Positions 34,501-47,091 of a stretch of DNA of 64,000 nucleotides are shown here, piece after piece. The notes beneath the pieces are model-generated. The model searched no databases. It was not told the origin of the DNA and saw only the letters and a program-made list of their open reading frames with translations. Position 1 is the stretch's first letter. Each line of letters opens with the position of its first letter. Both the position numbers and the translations under genes were made by a program. Source of the DNA: Protula sp. h YS-2021 (lineage: Eukaryota; Annelida; Polychaeta; Sabellida; Serpulidae); the NCBI GenBank assembly GCA_949752745.1, contig OX457025.1, positions 98,211,804 to 98,275,803 on the forward strand. Reading direction: 5' to 3'.

Positions 34501-37405
34501 TTAATGAGCAATAATAAAACTAAATCTCAAATTTCAGACACGAAACAAGTTCGAGACATTAAATATAGATAAAATATGTAATTAAAGAAATTGTCAGATC
34601 CGGATTGATTTACACTTCTTGAAATGCATTTAAAAATTCTTGTATTACTTGTATAACTACTCTTGTCAAGTAGAACTTAAAAAAAAAGTTTTAGCAAAAG
34701 TTTTACAAATTAGGATGGAACAAGGTTACAAAAATAGCATTAAGAATATTGATGTGACCACTCGTTAGACTTGTCTCGCTTAGTACTAAATCAGGATCAC
34801 ATTACTTTTTAGTTTTAAGTGTACAGTCTTGCATAACTCTTAAATATAGTGAACCAAGCAATTTTACCAGCTAATGTTAATTGTTGTATAGTTACAACAG
34901 TATTTGCAGTCTTTCTGAGCTCTGAATAATAATAGCACCATCCGTTCGGCGTGTACAGACTGATAACTATCGACAACTTGTGCAAACGTTCAGAGACTCA
35001 CTATTTAATCTTAACAGCTAAACACCACACAACAGGTGTTGCCCTTGAAGCATGTTGAATACACAATGTTGCCCCATGCGTGCTCAAGGTTATATTTGCT
35101 TAACGGGGCTGTGGGGTCAAACGCAAATCTATTTGTACACGTGACTATCTGTCACTTTGCAGTGAAAGTACAAAGAAACCCCCAAAATTATGATGTGGTA
35201 TAATAATTTGACACAATTTTCGATAATTAGATGAAGAGAGAATCTTAGAACACATTCAAAGACATAAGATATATTGAATGATTTTGTTGATACAATTTTA
35301 TGAAATTGATAACAATAACATTTCTTTTTACCAAAACAAATGTCAACAAATGACAGTATCTTGACCTGCTGGGAGCGGAAAAACATGGTTGGTAAAAACA
35401 TTTTGCAACAAATTATAGAGAACAATAGCCCTCAGACCGAGAACAATAGGGATAGGTACCGGAATACATAAGCACACTGTACCAATTACCTATAGTTTCT
35501 TTGCTAAGCGGGAAAATTTTCTGATTATCATCATATTCATCTGAAAATTGAGCAATTATACATTGCATTGTTATTTCTATGTGTAACTTAAGTATTTATA
35601 ATTAACGAAAAAAGTAAAAAATTAAAAAGTCAAAACGATTTTAAAAATTATTATTGTTAGACTCTTTAACCGGAATTCCTTTCAAGGTACATCCATAAAT
35701 GTATCCTTTACACCATTAGAAAGTGTAAAGTTTTGATAATAAATAGAAAAGTTCTGTTATGACTTACAAAAAAGACATTCAATTATTTTATCATTTCATT
35801 CTCTATCAGCATCGTTTAATTAACAATACTAATTATTCTTTGTGTATACCAATATATTAATACACTTCATGTATGGCATAACTTAAGATTACTGATTATG
35901 TTTTATTAATACATAGAATGCGAACAAATATTTATGATTTTAATCAACAGGCTTGTCATGAAACATGTGTGCAGATGCAAATAATTAAAATATGCGCGTG
36001 TGCAGAAGATACAAATGCGTTGCTAAAATATGCTGCCTGCCAAAATGACACAGGTATAATAATAGTGAAAATAATAATAATAATAATATAATAATAATAA
36101 TATTAATATTAATAATAATGATAATAATAGTCACAACAAATATTGGTTTTGAGTATTGAGTTGATAATGCAGTTACTAAAATGTAATTTAATTTATGTCA
36201 GAGCTCACTTGCGCCTGGAATATTCGAAGCGAAATAGCCCGCAGTGTAAGACAATGCAACTGTCCTGATTTATGTGACGAAAGGATTTTTAGATCTTCCT
36301 ATTCTTTCACGGAATGGCCAAACGATGAGCTTGGTGAAGAACTGGAGGACAAATACTCGCGTCGGAGAAGTGTTGCCCTGAATCGTTCCATGCAAGAAGA
36401 GAATGGAGCTCGTAGAAATCTACTTAGGCTGGACGTGTTTTATGAAACACTCCGATATGAACAAGAAACAGAGGAGAAAGCATATCCGGTAACAACTCAT
36501 GTTTATAGCTCTTTTTTCTGTACGCACACATTAGATTACGAAAGGAGCCAACTTAGTCTGAGCAGCTGCAGTGTAAAATCATATTCTGATTATTATATAT
36601 TAATGTTTTGAAAATTTCAAACAGAAGGGTTTACTTTTGTGAGCTCTACCATTTTTAATATGAAACTATAGTAGACATGTCACTAGATTTAAACTTTTAA
36701 TATTTCCGTGAAGCTGTCTAGACTACTAGGCGACATTGGAGGTCAACTTGGACTTTGGATTGGTATAAGCATAATTACAGTTATTGAGGTAAGATACGGT
36801 ACTTTCATGATTAATAATTAGCAGGCCACAATTTACAAAAACAAACACATGCTATATAAATTAGCTAGAAGCTATAACAATGTGCGGTTGTTACAAAGCA
36901 CCAAAAGATTACTTCTGGCCATTAGGTTCCCTCTTGTTTTCCTCATTCAGTATATGAAATAGGAGTTATTTAAACATCGGCTTTGTCAGATGACTGTAAG
37001 CATTTGCTTTAACATGCAGCGTCTTACAAAAAATGCTAATTAACAATTGCTTTACGTAAATCAACAATATTATGCCTTGTATCAAAATAAAAAAAAATAT
37101 ATTGTGGTAAAAAGTTTAAGTCAACCACATGATGGGGTTTAATAAAACTCGTTGTAACTTTAAGAAATGTTTTACAGGTGCTAGAGCTGGTCGGTTCTAT
37201 AGTTGGCTATGTATGCATCAGAATAAAGAAAAGAAAATCATTTGCCCTTGATGAAACCAATAACGTAGAGGGTCAGCATTCCACTATTCGAGTTGCTACT
37301 ACTACGATAGTGAGCAATTCAGAGCCAAACCAGTCTTCTACACAGGTTCTCGGCCTTCCCGAAAGCATAGAAGATAACAGAGATGTCGAAGATACTAGAA
37401 TTTAA
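28570..37405 (+). CDS. DEG/ENaC (acid-sensing/FMRFamide-gated type) sodium channel, extracellular domain to C terminus
   Basis: Nine exons by GT-AG sites and phase: 28570-28664, 30012-30112, 30786-30893, about 31156-31310, 31614-31703, 35951-36053, 36202-36488, 36714-36788, 37178-37405 (stop). Family signatures in order: RRQMGHSFEELIQGCTWNG; NKYGNCFSFNSG; YINQDEY with SSETGVRVLVHGQNEHPF; GNPFNNCTSG and LLYGTKYSERACHETC; a Cys-rich palm/knuckle run (ICACA, CAW, CNCPDLCDERIF); and the pore/second membrane segment LLGDIGGQLGLWIGISIITV, then IEVLELVGSIVGYVCI. A cytoplasmic tail of about 57 residues follows a basic stretch. It is a trimeric Na+-permeable channel at the plasma membrane in known families. 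The N terminus and first membrane segment were not found. The third and fourth exons do not join in frame with the only visible sites. Confidence 0.9.
28690..28765 (+). repeat. CAT/CGT-type trinucleotide tract just after a channel exon
   Basis: Interrupted runs of catcgtcatca and cgtcatcgtcatcagcgtcatc start about 30 bp after the donor at 28665. Likely an intronic microsatellite. Confidence 0.6.
31704..33190. other. Intron of the channel gene, no exon seen
   Basis: Part of the 4.2-kb intron between the exons ending at 31703 and starting at 35951. Non-coding and AT-rich apart from the SINE and microsatellite listed separately. Confidence 0.5.
33191..33419 (-). mobile_element. tRNA-derived SINE copy
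   Basis: On the minus strand the head begins GGCCCTGTAGTGCAGCGG, with an A-box-like TAGTGCAGCGGTTAA and a B-box-like GCTCGAATCCC 40-50 bases later. The arms do not pair as a functional tRNA. A body of about 150 bp follows after a T-rich stretch. The 3' limit is not certain. It lies in the channel gene's large intron, next to the GGGA tract. Confidence 0.55.
33459..33648 (+). repeat. (GGGA)n microsatellite, about 47 copies
   Basis: An almost perfect four-base repeat of about 190 bp. The sets of open frames across it on both strands are artefacts of its periodicity. The G-strand could form G-quadruplexes. Confidence 0.97.
33650..35950. other. Remainder of the large intron, no exon seen
   Basis: AT-rich sequence with no splice-bounded block resembling the channel family. 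Open frames here are short and unsupported. Confidence 0.5.
36060..36130 (+). repeat. (AAT)n microsatellite
   Basis: Interrupted ataataataat run in the intron just after the exon ending at 36053. Confidence 0.85.
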
Positions 37406-38690
37406 AATGACACCATCACAAGGTAACAGTGTTAAACCGTAATACACGACAGATACAAGAAAAAGGTACTTGATAAAGGTTTAAAGGTTTATTTTGATTT
37501 TTCATGATCATTTAACAGGAGAGACTAGAGTAAACTTGTTTTTCGATATCGATTTGAAGTTATTTTGTTATCTCTTCTGATGCAAGGTGAGTAAACCCTC
37601 ACTGTGATATTCCCACTTCAAATTAAAAGTAACAGGAAATATATAGTATAGATTGTCAATTCTTAAAACAGTTTAACCAAGAACTAAAATTTGATGAAGG
37701 ATATCAAATTATTTTTTTACATTTTACACAAGACCGTATAGCAGCTTAGTTTTTCACATGTTAATAAATATTGTCATTTTTATTATATAATTAAGGTATG
37801 ACAGGATCTAAGCTGATAAGATAGAAGCATAGCAAAATGTCAGGTAGAATAGGCGCCAGATTTGTGAAACAACCATAAAGATAACAGTGTTGTTGATGTT
37901 ACATGCTAAACACCTTTTAGAAATAAATGTAGGAAACCGACACGAGGTCATGATTCGGCAAGAGTTTAAATCCTTGATTTATTTGACAGATTGTAAAGCA
38001 ATGAGTGATAAAACTATCTATACTCACCGTTGAACGTGATATAGATATACGAACAGTATATTTGTTCTTTGAGTATTCAAATCATAATAAACGCGTTGCT
38101 TTTAGACGTTATGGTGTGTACAAGTTTAGTGTTACGCAAGGCAATGCTAGAAGTGGTATCTAAACGTATTATAACGTAACGTACCTGAACGCAAAAATGT
38201 TGCAGAGCGGTGTGAAAATGTCCAATTTATGAGAGATTTTCATATGCAGGAATACATGAAATACCTTTAAAATGTTCTTCGTGAATGTTGTTCTGTGTTA
38301 GATGTTATTTGTTACATTTTCATTGTTACATGCTTTTATTTATTAAATACTGTTATTGTTAGGTGCAGTTACTTTTTAGATGCAGAAATTTTATTCTCTT
38401 TGTGAGCTAGATTCAATTAAATTCGGATTTAATTAATTACATTAATTTTTGTTAAATGGTGTTTCAAGTTATTTACCCCCGACTGATCACTTAAATCCCA
38501 ATGCATAAAGCTTCTTACGAGTGTGAATTGCATTTTATTGCTTGTTTGTAAAAATGTTAAATTGACAGAGCGAAAGATTTAAAATGCATATGTTAGTTTC
38601 ACAATGTTCAACGAGAATTATTTATTACATTAATTTGTTATTCACATTTTTTCTATTTCTTTTATTTCTGTTTATCACTAATTGATTGAA
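37406..38690. other. 3' flank of the channel gene, no further gene seen
   Basis: After the stop at 37405 the sequence is AT-rich. An aataaa at about 37922 could be a polyadenylation signal, but it is one of several chance matches in such sequence. Confidence 0.35.
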
Positions 38691-38699
38691 TGCTTGCAT

Positions 38700-41600
38700 T
38701 TCTCTGCACTATTTCTCTGAAACCGTCCCTTGTTTAAAATCAATATAAATATTTTTCAAGTTTGCTGTCTCATATAACCTAAAAATACTGCAAGAAAAAG
38801 TGGAATATGAAGACTACTTCACTTTACTTTTCTTTGGGTTTTTTTCCTGAAACACGTTATCTGAACATTCTGCGATGCTCTTCTGTGTTAACTGTTTTAT
38901 TTTAGACGTCATTATATATTCAATGTTGTAATATGTTAAGTGCTACTATTTATAAGAAAAATGGTTATGCATCGTTGTAAAAGCTATATAAATGAGAGGA
39001 TAGATAAAGTGATATCTTCATGTATTAAGATAGATAGTTTATAATCGTATTAAAAATGCTGTGGATCATGTTCATTTATGGTTACCGTGATTTTCAAAAA
39101 CAGTCAGAGCGATTTGTAACTCTTTTTAGTATCTTAGTTTAAGAAATAACTTTTTCTTGGCTTGAAAATAAGTAGTACTTTTGTGCTTCTTACCTTAGTG
39201 GTGAGCCTCTAATTTCAAGCCAAAGGTCACAACACTGGTATTTTTTCAGTCAGAAAGAGTTTAACTTAATTATTTCATTCCAAACACACTGTTGTAAAAT
39301 GTACATTTAGAACCAGTTATGTGACCCATGTTTTTCTCTGTCCCTAAGAGATGCAAAAGAGTTTAACTCTAGCACTAACAAAACATTGCTTGCTGCATTT
39401 TCTATTGTCTATCATGGTCATAGATAACTGCTTCATGGTTATGACATTTCACTAGACAAAGAGGAATCCTAACAGTTTCGACCTCTGCTACACCCTTTAT
39501 AAAAATTTAATTTAAAGGTCAAATGAATGCGACGTTGAATGTTAGCTTAGATCTTAGATATATATGAAAAAGATACTCCATTAGAAATGAAACGATAATC
39601 AATATATCTATTTTCCAAGTTTTCTATCTGAAACAACTTTTAACAGTACTTTATGAAAAATGAATATGAAAATTAGTTTAATCTTAACATTTTTTGCTGT
39701 TTTATTTTCTTTTTAAGCTGTGATATTGTTTTATGTTAGATATTGTTATTTTTAGACATTTTTATTTATTCAGTGTTGTAATTTGTTAAGTGTTGTCATT
39801 TATAAGACAAATTGTTACGCATCTTTTTATAAGCTATATAAGGTAGATAAAGAAATATATTCACGTATTAAGGCAGATATTTTATAATTGTATTCAAAAG
39901 CGCTATGGATCATGTTTATTCATGATAAGCGTGATTTCCAAAAATAATCGGAATGATCTGTAACTTTTTTTGGTACCTAAGTTAAAGAAATAACTTTTCA
40001 CAATGGCCAAGAATATAAGTGTCAGGGTCAGAGATCGTTTGAGTTCTTCATCCCTTACGCATTTAAAAATGATCAGTTTAAAGATGATCTTAAGTTTAAA
40101 CAAAATACGCCGTACGTCTTACGCGAGAATGTCTCACCTGAGTATTCAGCCCTTAATTTTAAAACAAACGTCTCGCAACTTTTGTCTCAAAAGCGTCATT
40201 AATAGGAATAGTTTATTTAATTGTCTGATTCCATACCAGACCTATTAAATGACTGTTTTTTTCAGAGATACAAAGAGATACAGAGTTTTAAGATATACAA
40301 AAAATGTTTGACTCAAGCTGCAGCAAAACATAATTTGCGGCATTGTCTGTCGTCTACTGTGATCATGGTTAACTTCGTTGTGGTTATAAAATTACACTAG
40401 ACCAAGAGGAATCCTTACAGTTTCAACCTCTGCTACACCCTTTATCCAAATTTAGTTTCAAAATCATAGGCCACGTGATTTCTGCGTTACAAAATTGTGT
40501 ACTGGCTTAAATTACCTGGCAATGTCTTTTTTCTACAAATCAATGCGAAAATATTTAGCTTCGATTTCAGATATATTTGAAAAATACTCCTTTAAAATAA
40601 AACGAAAATTAATATAATTATTTTCTAACTTTTTTATCTGAAACAACTTTTAACACCACTTCATTAAAAACTGAATATGAAGATAACTTAAATCTTATCT
40701 TTTCTTGTTCTTCTAGCGTGTCATTCTGTGATGCTGTTCTACGTTATAAGTTATTTTCACCTGTTGTTTATTCAATGTTGTAATTTGTTAATTGTTGTTA
40801 TTTATAAAACAAATTGCTGTGCATCGTATGAGTTCTTCATCATTTCATAATAATCAGTTTAAAGATGATCTTATGATTAAAAACACTTTGCTGTTAATAA
40901 TGATCCCCTAATTTCAAGCCAAAGGTAGCGACACTTTTTTTTAAAAAAAGAATCACAACTAGAAATAGTTTAACTTAATTATGTTATTTTAAACACATAG
41001 TTAAAACTTACGTTTAGAACCTGTTATGTGACATGTTTTTTCTCAGTCCCTAAGAGATGCATAATATTTTGTACTATAGTACCAGCAAAACATAGTTTAC
41101 GGCATTGCCTCTTGCCTATTGTGGTCATGCTAACTTCGTCACGGTTGCACAATTTCACTGGACAAAGAGGAATTCTACGTTTCCACCTCTGCCACATCCT
41201 GCATCGTTTCAAGGGCAAATGAATGCGACATTGATTTTTAGCTTCGATTTTAGGTTTATATGAAAAAAATACTCCTTTAAAACAGGAAACGAAAATCAAC
41301 ATAATTATTTTCCAAGTTTTTATCAGAAATAACTTTAAACAGTACTTTATTAAAAAATCGAATATGAACATTACTTTAATCTTAATCTCTTACTTTAATC
41401 TCTTACCGTTTTTTTTTCTTTTTAACGAGTCATCTGAACAATCTGTTAGACGTTGTTATTTTTAGACGTTGCTATTTATTCAGTGTTGTAAAAAATGGCT
41501 AAATGTTGTTATTTATAAGACAAATTGTTATGCATCTTTGTAGAAGCCATATAAACTAAAAGGTAGATAAGGAAATATCCTCATGTATTCATACAAATAG

Positions 41601-41700
41601 GTTATATTCAGAAATGCTATGGATCATGTTCATTCGTGATTAAGGTGATTTCCAAAAGCAGTCAGAACGACTTGTTACTTATTTTGTTACCTTAGAAAGA
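38700..41700 (+). repeat. About four degenerate direct copies of a 0.7-1.0-kb repeat
   Basis: The motif attca(a/g)tgttgtaa followed by atttataa(g/a)a and atgcatc recurs at about 38923, 39770, 40770 and 41480. Three copies go on to a ctatggatcatgtt(c/t)att block. A second block, gtccctaagagatgca followed by gacaaagaggaat, recurs at about 39345 and 41045, with a related copy near 40265-40410. Diverged and non-coding. Confidence 0.7.
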
Positions 41701-42029
41701 TATAAATTTGATGCTGCTTATAGGGCACGCAATCTCTTCGTTTCAAAATTCAGTAATGGTTTTAATTCCCTGCAAACGTATTTCTAAAACTGAATGCTAT
41801 CGTGATTTTGTAGCCGTTAAGTACAACATCTATCGTGTATAAATGTTGCTATTTGGTAGAATATTATATGAAGTGCATGAAATAATTGTAATTTGAATTC
41901 TTGTACATTTTACGCAGATAACACTTAGTTACACTTGGGGATTTTCCATATCCTAGTTTATTGCTTTCGTGCCATTCGGAAAAGTGTTTTCGTATGTTTC
42001 CCTTTTTCCGCCAAATCTTTGTCATGCAA

Positions 42030-42855
42030 ACACCTTTCAGATGGCTATGGCTAGGACGACCAAACTTGGCAGAGACATAGTATAGTACGTCTAATTGGTC
42101 CAGTTCAAATCATTAATATTTTATACGCAAAAGCTGACATTGAAATTTAAAATTTTAAAACCTTTTCAAGCCAACTCCTCTGAAACCGCTAGGGCTAGGA
42201 CGACGAAATTTGGCAGAGACATAATACAGGATGCGTAGTTCGTCCAACTCGTATTTCTAGAAATTTTAGAAATGTTGCCACTTGCACCCTTTATAAGCAA
42301 ACAAACGCTTTGATTCAAACTGGCATGATATCAGCCTGTGTGTATTGATCGCCCAACTGTTTACAAAGAAAACCATCACAGCATGCGTGTGCAAGTTTAA
42401 GTTAGCTGCAGTTTATGGGTTTTTTTCCAATTACTAAAGAGAGATAAAATTTGGCTCACCGATTGAGGGTGTTTAGATGTCGTAAAATCCGCATTTTTTA
42501 ACCATGACATTATAGAACGATTGACCTTCTCAGCCATGGTCAAGATCAAAAACCGGAAGTGGGCCATTATCATGAAACCGGTTAGATATGGAGCGATTTT
42601 TTAGCTCATTATCGGTCCTTTTGCCCTAAAAGACGATATGTAAGAGACACCTCGGTGATCTTGACCTCCTCGGTGGTGGTTAAAGCAAAAACTGGAAGTG
42701 GGCCATTATCTCGAAAATGGTTAGAGACAGATCGATTCTGAGATTATTTCGACCCTTTGTTTCTAAACGACGATCTGTAGGAGGTTAAGAGTTCAGTATC
42801 GTATTTTTGTGGCCCCAAGTGTAATTTTCGCTACTCCGTAGCGAAAACGGTCTAG
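42030..42855 (+). repeat. Two pairs of short direct repeats ending in a hairpin
   Basis: gctaggacgac(c/g)aaa(c/t)ttggcagagacata occurs at about 42050 and 42190. A unit of about 165 bp with cggaagtgggccattatc and aaactggaagtgggccatta is present twice (about 42490-42655 and 42655-42800). The region ends with an inverted repeat, TTTTCGCTAC-TCC-GTAGCGAAAA at about 42826-42848. Confidence 0.6.
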
Positions 42856-44400
42856 TTTGTTTGCGTCGCAAGTTAAATTTAACATCCGATTAAATGACTG
42901 TCATTGAAAAAAATCGCTTTAGTAATGAAAGTTAATCACATTTAACTGTATGTAATATCAATCTCCTTAAAAAAATTGGATTGTATATTTGTTACTCATT
43001 TGAAAATACTAAACGGTTATTGTTAATATTGACTAGAAATGAATCTGATTTTGGCGTTTTTTAGATAAGAAACATGACATATTGTGTGTTAAAAATTCCA
43101 AGCTCTCGAAAACCAATTAAATTAACAATAACTTACTGTTACACGACTCACTTAAACACTTGTAATACAAATCCGACAGATAAAGAATGTTATTAAATAT
43201 ACGTTAAAAACATAAAGAGCACTTATTAATGCACTTTGCTCATTGTGTACATTAAGTGATAAAGTTAAAGGTATCTACAAAGAATTATTGTCATAAAGGA
43301 ATGCTAAGCTTTAAGTGTAATAAATCTGTGTTGAAATATGTTTATCTTTGAATAACATACCGTGTAAATTATAAAAATAATATCAGAGGGATCACTCATG
43401 CACAGATTGGTTACTGCGTATTTCTATGATATTTTGACACGACTCATACGAAACGCAGAATGCAAAGTTTAGCCCCTTGTAAGTTTCGACCCTGAGCACT
43501 TGAACATTGATGGTCGAAACTATTTGTCCGACTAGAAGGTTAATTAAAAAAAACAAAACATTAAAATATTTTACCAGTAAAAATAAGCACAATGCACATG
43601 TTCCAAGAAACTCTGACAGATTAGGTCAAGTTTGTTAGTAAAAGCTTTTTTCGTGATACGAGAGTGATATAAAAGCAAAACAGAATCTTAGGTCTTTTGA
43701 AAAATTCGTTTCCAACTTGTTTCCAGAACTTCCAGAGTGAAATGTTTACAACACAATTTGATTGGGTATTTTATTATCAGAAAATACAAAATCATATAAT
43801 GAAAATTGGGCAACTAATGTTTTATTTAAAAAATGAAATAGGGATATTTTATTTTTGCAGACTTTTCTTTTCTAATAGGAACATATTCGGCTAATCTGAA
43901 CATAATGGGCAATCATACCTAGAGACAGCACAATCAGTAGAAACACCAGTATTACTGCTTAGAAGAACTAGACAAATAAACGAAAATACCGAAATGGGTT
44001 CACGAATGGTGTTAAAGTCGCTTTTTGCAAGACGAAAAAGCAAACTATCTAAAGAAAATTCCCAGTAATTTTACAAAAACAGCCCTCACACATTTAATTT
44101 CTCAATTTGAAAGAATTTAAAAGATAATTAAAGATAATTAAAGATAATTAAAAAGAGTTAGTGATTATTAAAACCATTATGAATTTTCAAGCACATCACA
44201 TTGTGGCGAATTTTAAAATGCAAAACTATTGAATTGAATAATAATTGATTGCTTGATTGGTTTAACGACACCAGCAACCCGTTAGGGTCATATTGTGTCA
44301 GTTCTGTTGCTACAGGAAGACTCAGTTGAAACTAAAATCAATTAATATAGACAAAACAAGCAGTATATACATCTAAATTCAATTCAACTAAATTTAATTT
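42856..44400. other. No gene recognised
   Basis: AT-rich. A short tandem run of aaagataatt (three copies) lies at about 44118-44150 and could be the 3' tail of the non-LTR remnant described next. Confidence 0.35.
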
Positions 44401-44403
44401 AAA

Positions 44404-45523
44404 ACTTACTGTACAAGTGTATTTCTTTCAGAAAAGAAACAATTTTGCTTGGTGCTACCTTTGTAAAAAGGTCTTTCATGGAGTTCACACTGTAGTAGCG
44501 TGAACGGATGTTATGAAAATCTACGCAACTGAGTAGAATTGTTTTACAGTCAAACGTTCTTGACAGCCAATACATTGTGGAGGCGCATCGCCTCTCAAAA
44601 GATATCCGTGGCTGATGTATGTATGCCCCATTCGATTTGAAAGACTTTCGATTTGAAAGACTTTGCTATTTCTTTATTCGTTCCACTTTTGTTGCCAAAG
44701 GTTTTTTGCATAACTTGAGATATGTGGTTTAAAGTTGAAGTATGGTATGAGAAGGTCGGATATGTTGTGATTTAGCGCCTCTTTTGCTGCCTGGTCCGCA
44801 GCTTCATTACCCGCTATGCCGACGTGGCTTGGCACCCAGCAAAACACTAGGGATTTGCCTTGTTTGGCTGCTCTTTCATATCGTTCTATTAGGTCTAAAA
44901 TCATTGTGTTCGACACTTGCAGATTTTCTAGCGATTGTAGGACCGATAAGGAATCTGGACGATTTCCATGGCTAGCTGGTGTGCCCGAACCTCCGCGGAA
45001 AAGATGGAGGAGCCGTTTGGTAATCTTGTTTTCAGGGTATTTGTAACTGTTGAGGCAGCAACTTTCTTATCGAGTTTAGATCCGTCCGTGTATATGAAAT
45101 GATGGTAAAGGTAGGTTTCCTTTATCTCAGCAAACCTAGCTTTGAACTCTTCAGCATTTGTTGCATCTTTGGGATACTTTGCCAGAGTTTTGTCTATGGC
45201 GGGTCTTTGTATTTTCCATGTTGGGTATTTCGAAACTTTTGAGTTTGCAATTGGTTCGACTTTGATTCCAGCATTATTAAGGTTGTTAGGGATTCTAGTG
45301 CCAAAGGGAACGATAACCCTAGGGCGTGTGTTAGGATTTCTGAATAGTCTTTTTCGAACACTGCCTTATGGGTGGGGTTTTCTTTATTTGTGTATAGTTT
45401 AATGGCATATTGCATTGAGAGTTTGATTCGTTGGATATCTAATGGTTGTTCATTTGATTCAACCTGAAGGCTTTCCGCAAGTGACGAATGGAATAACAAG
45501 AAAAAGCATTCATCAAATACCAA
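44404..45523 (-). pseudogene. Decayed 3' part of a Jockey/I-type non-LTR retrotransposon ORF2
   Basis: Minus-strand blocks run in the order expected for the end of ORF2. At 45523-45194 there is a region after the reverse transcriptase. At about 45105-44960 the RNase H start shows IYTDGSK and FSAEVRAHQLAMEI. At 44960-44674 the RNase H continues with VFCWVPSHVGIAGNEAADQA. At about 44620-44400 a C-terminal Cys-containing part shows GHTYISHGYLL and CIGCQERL. Frame shifts occur near 44970 and near 44530. The endonuclease and most of the reverse transcriptase are missing from this locus, as is usual for a truncated or eroded copy. Confidence 0.8.
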
Positions 45524-45949
45524 ACCGTCAAAGTTTTAAAAGGATATGATTACCTCATTTAAATCAACTAGATTTCACAGTGATAGAGTACTGTTTAAAA
45601 CTGTACAATAAAAATCAAGGTCTTTATGCACTTGATTTCGTGTTCATATAGTTCACAATCTATAATTTTATTATTATTATATGGAAGCCTTTCTTTAATT
45701 TTAGCTCTAATCGCTAACACTTGCAAAAACATATTATAAAAATTTGGAAATCGGATCTAAGGCGACGACTATGGCATGTATAGCAATTCTATTCACTTAT
45801 GTTTTATTCTTTCGGCTAATGAAACATAAGAGTGTTTTTTTCACTGTCAAGTTTCAAGAATTTGCCTAGACTTAAATTTAAAGTGATTGATTCATTGTTT
45901 CAAAACAACCTAAACTTTAAAGCAATCATGATAAACGACTTGTATCTTC

Positions 45950-46220
45950 AAGCCTGCTTCTTCACACTTGTTGCTTCAGACTTGTTTTTTCAGACTTGTC
46001 TCTTCAAACTTGTTTTTTTTTCAAACTTGTTGCTTCAGACTTGTTGCTTTAGACTTGTTGCTTTAGACTGTTTTCTTCAGACTTGCCTCTTCAGACTTGT
46101 TGTTTCAGACTTGATTCTTCAGACTGTTTCTTCCGACTTGTTTGTACAGACTTGCTTGTTCAGATTTGCTTCTTCTCTCTTGTTGCTTCAGACTTGCTTC
46201 TTCAGACTTGTTGCTTCAGT
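45950..46220 (+). repeat. ttcagacttg minisatellite
   Basis: About twenty irregular copies of a 9-18-bp unit built on ttgcttcagacttg. It produces a leucine-rich open frame that I do not regard as a gene. Confidence 0.85.
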
Positions 46221-47091
46221 AACGAATATTAGATCCGCGTTTTACTTCATACTTTTCTTTATATTTTATTGCTTATAACAAATAGGTGTCAATGACTTTG
46301 GTAGCAGTCAATCAACTTCAGTTTAAAAATATTTCCTCTTTAAACCTATAAATCAAATCTATAGGAACGATATTCTATTTTAGTTGCGATAAACGTGTTC
46401 ATAAATAAATTCATCTTCAAAACTGTCCAACAAAACACATTACTATATTAGCAAGGAAGAAATTTTATACAGACTAAGGTAGCCGTGTAAGAAAAAGAGC
46501 CAAAAAGCGATAGTTTCATTCTGTTTTCTTTATTTGCCCAAAAATGTTTTAAATATGAACTTTGTGAAATGTAAGCAATCGGTACGTTACAGGTGGTGTT
46601 TTCATTGCCTTTAAAGGAATGACTGCCACTCTATGACGACCCCTCCCTCCGGCTTCATCCGTTTTTACTGCCCTCTGAAAACGTCTGTAATGCAGTTTTC
46701 TATCCCAGAAAGGTTATTTGGGCACAAGTTCTGAATTGGCTATATTTATCAGGAGACTTGCCTGTAGCGCCTGCCTTAGTAGAAGGAGTGTTTGAAGTCT
46801 GGCCTGGTCCCAATTCGACAGGTCTAGTATCCCCTGTATAGCTGTCTAGTTTAATAGTTCTTGAACCATTTTTGTAGTCCTTGCTGTAGAAGGTGGCTAT
46901 ATGTTTTGGGGGCTTTGAGTGGAGAGGTACCGTTAGGCGCCTTCCCCCTGTTGTCCCTCTTAAATGAAGTGAGTAGCCTCGTCGAAGTCAATTGATTACT
47001 CGACGTGGAGCTCCCAATTCTATCCAGACTTTGTAAAAATAGCCTAGCCTACCTCCCACGGGCCAAGAGTCTTTTCAGTTCAGTAACTCCT

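Noticed and set aside
45832..46278. 148-codon leucine/phenylalanine-rich frame
   Set aside because: Arises from the ttcagacttg minisatellite.
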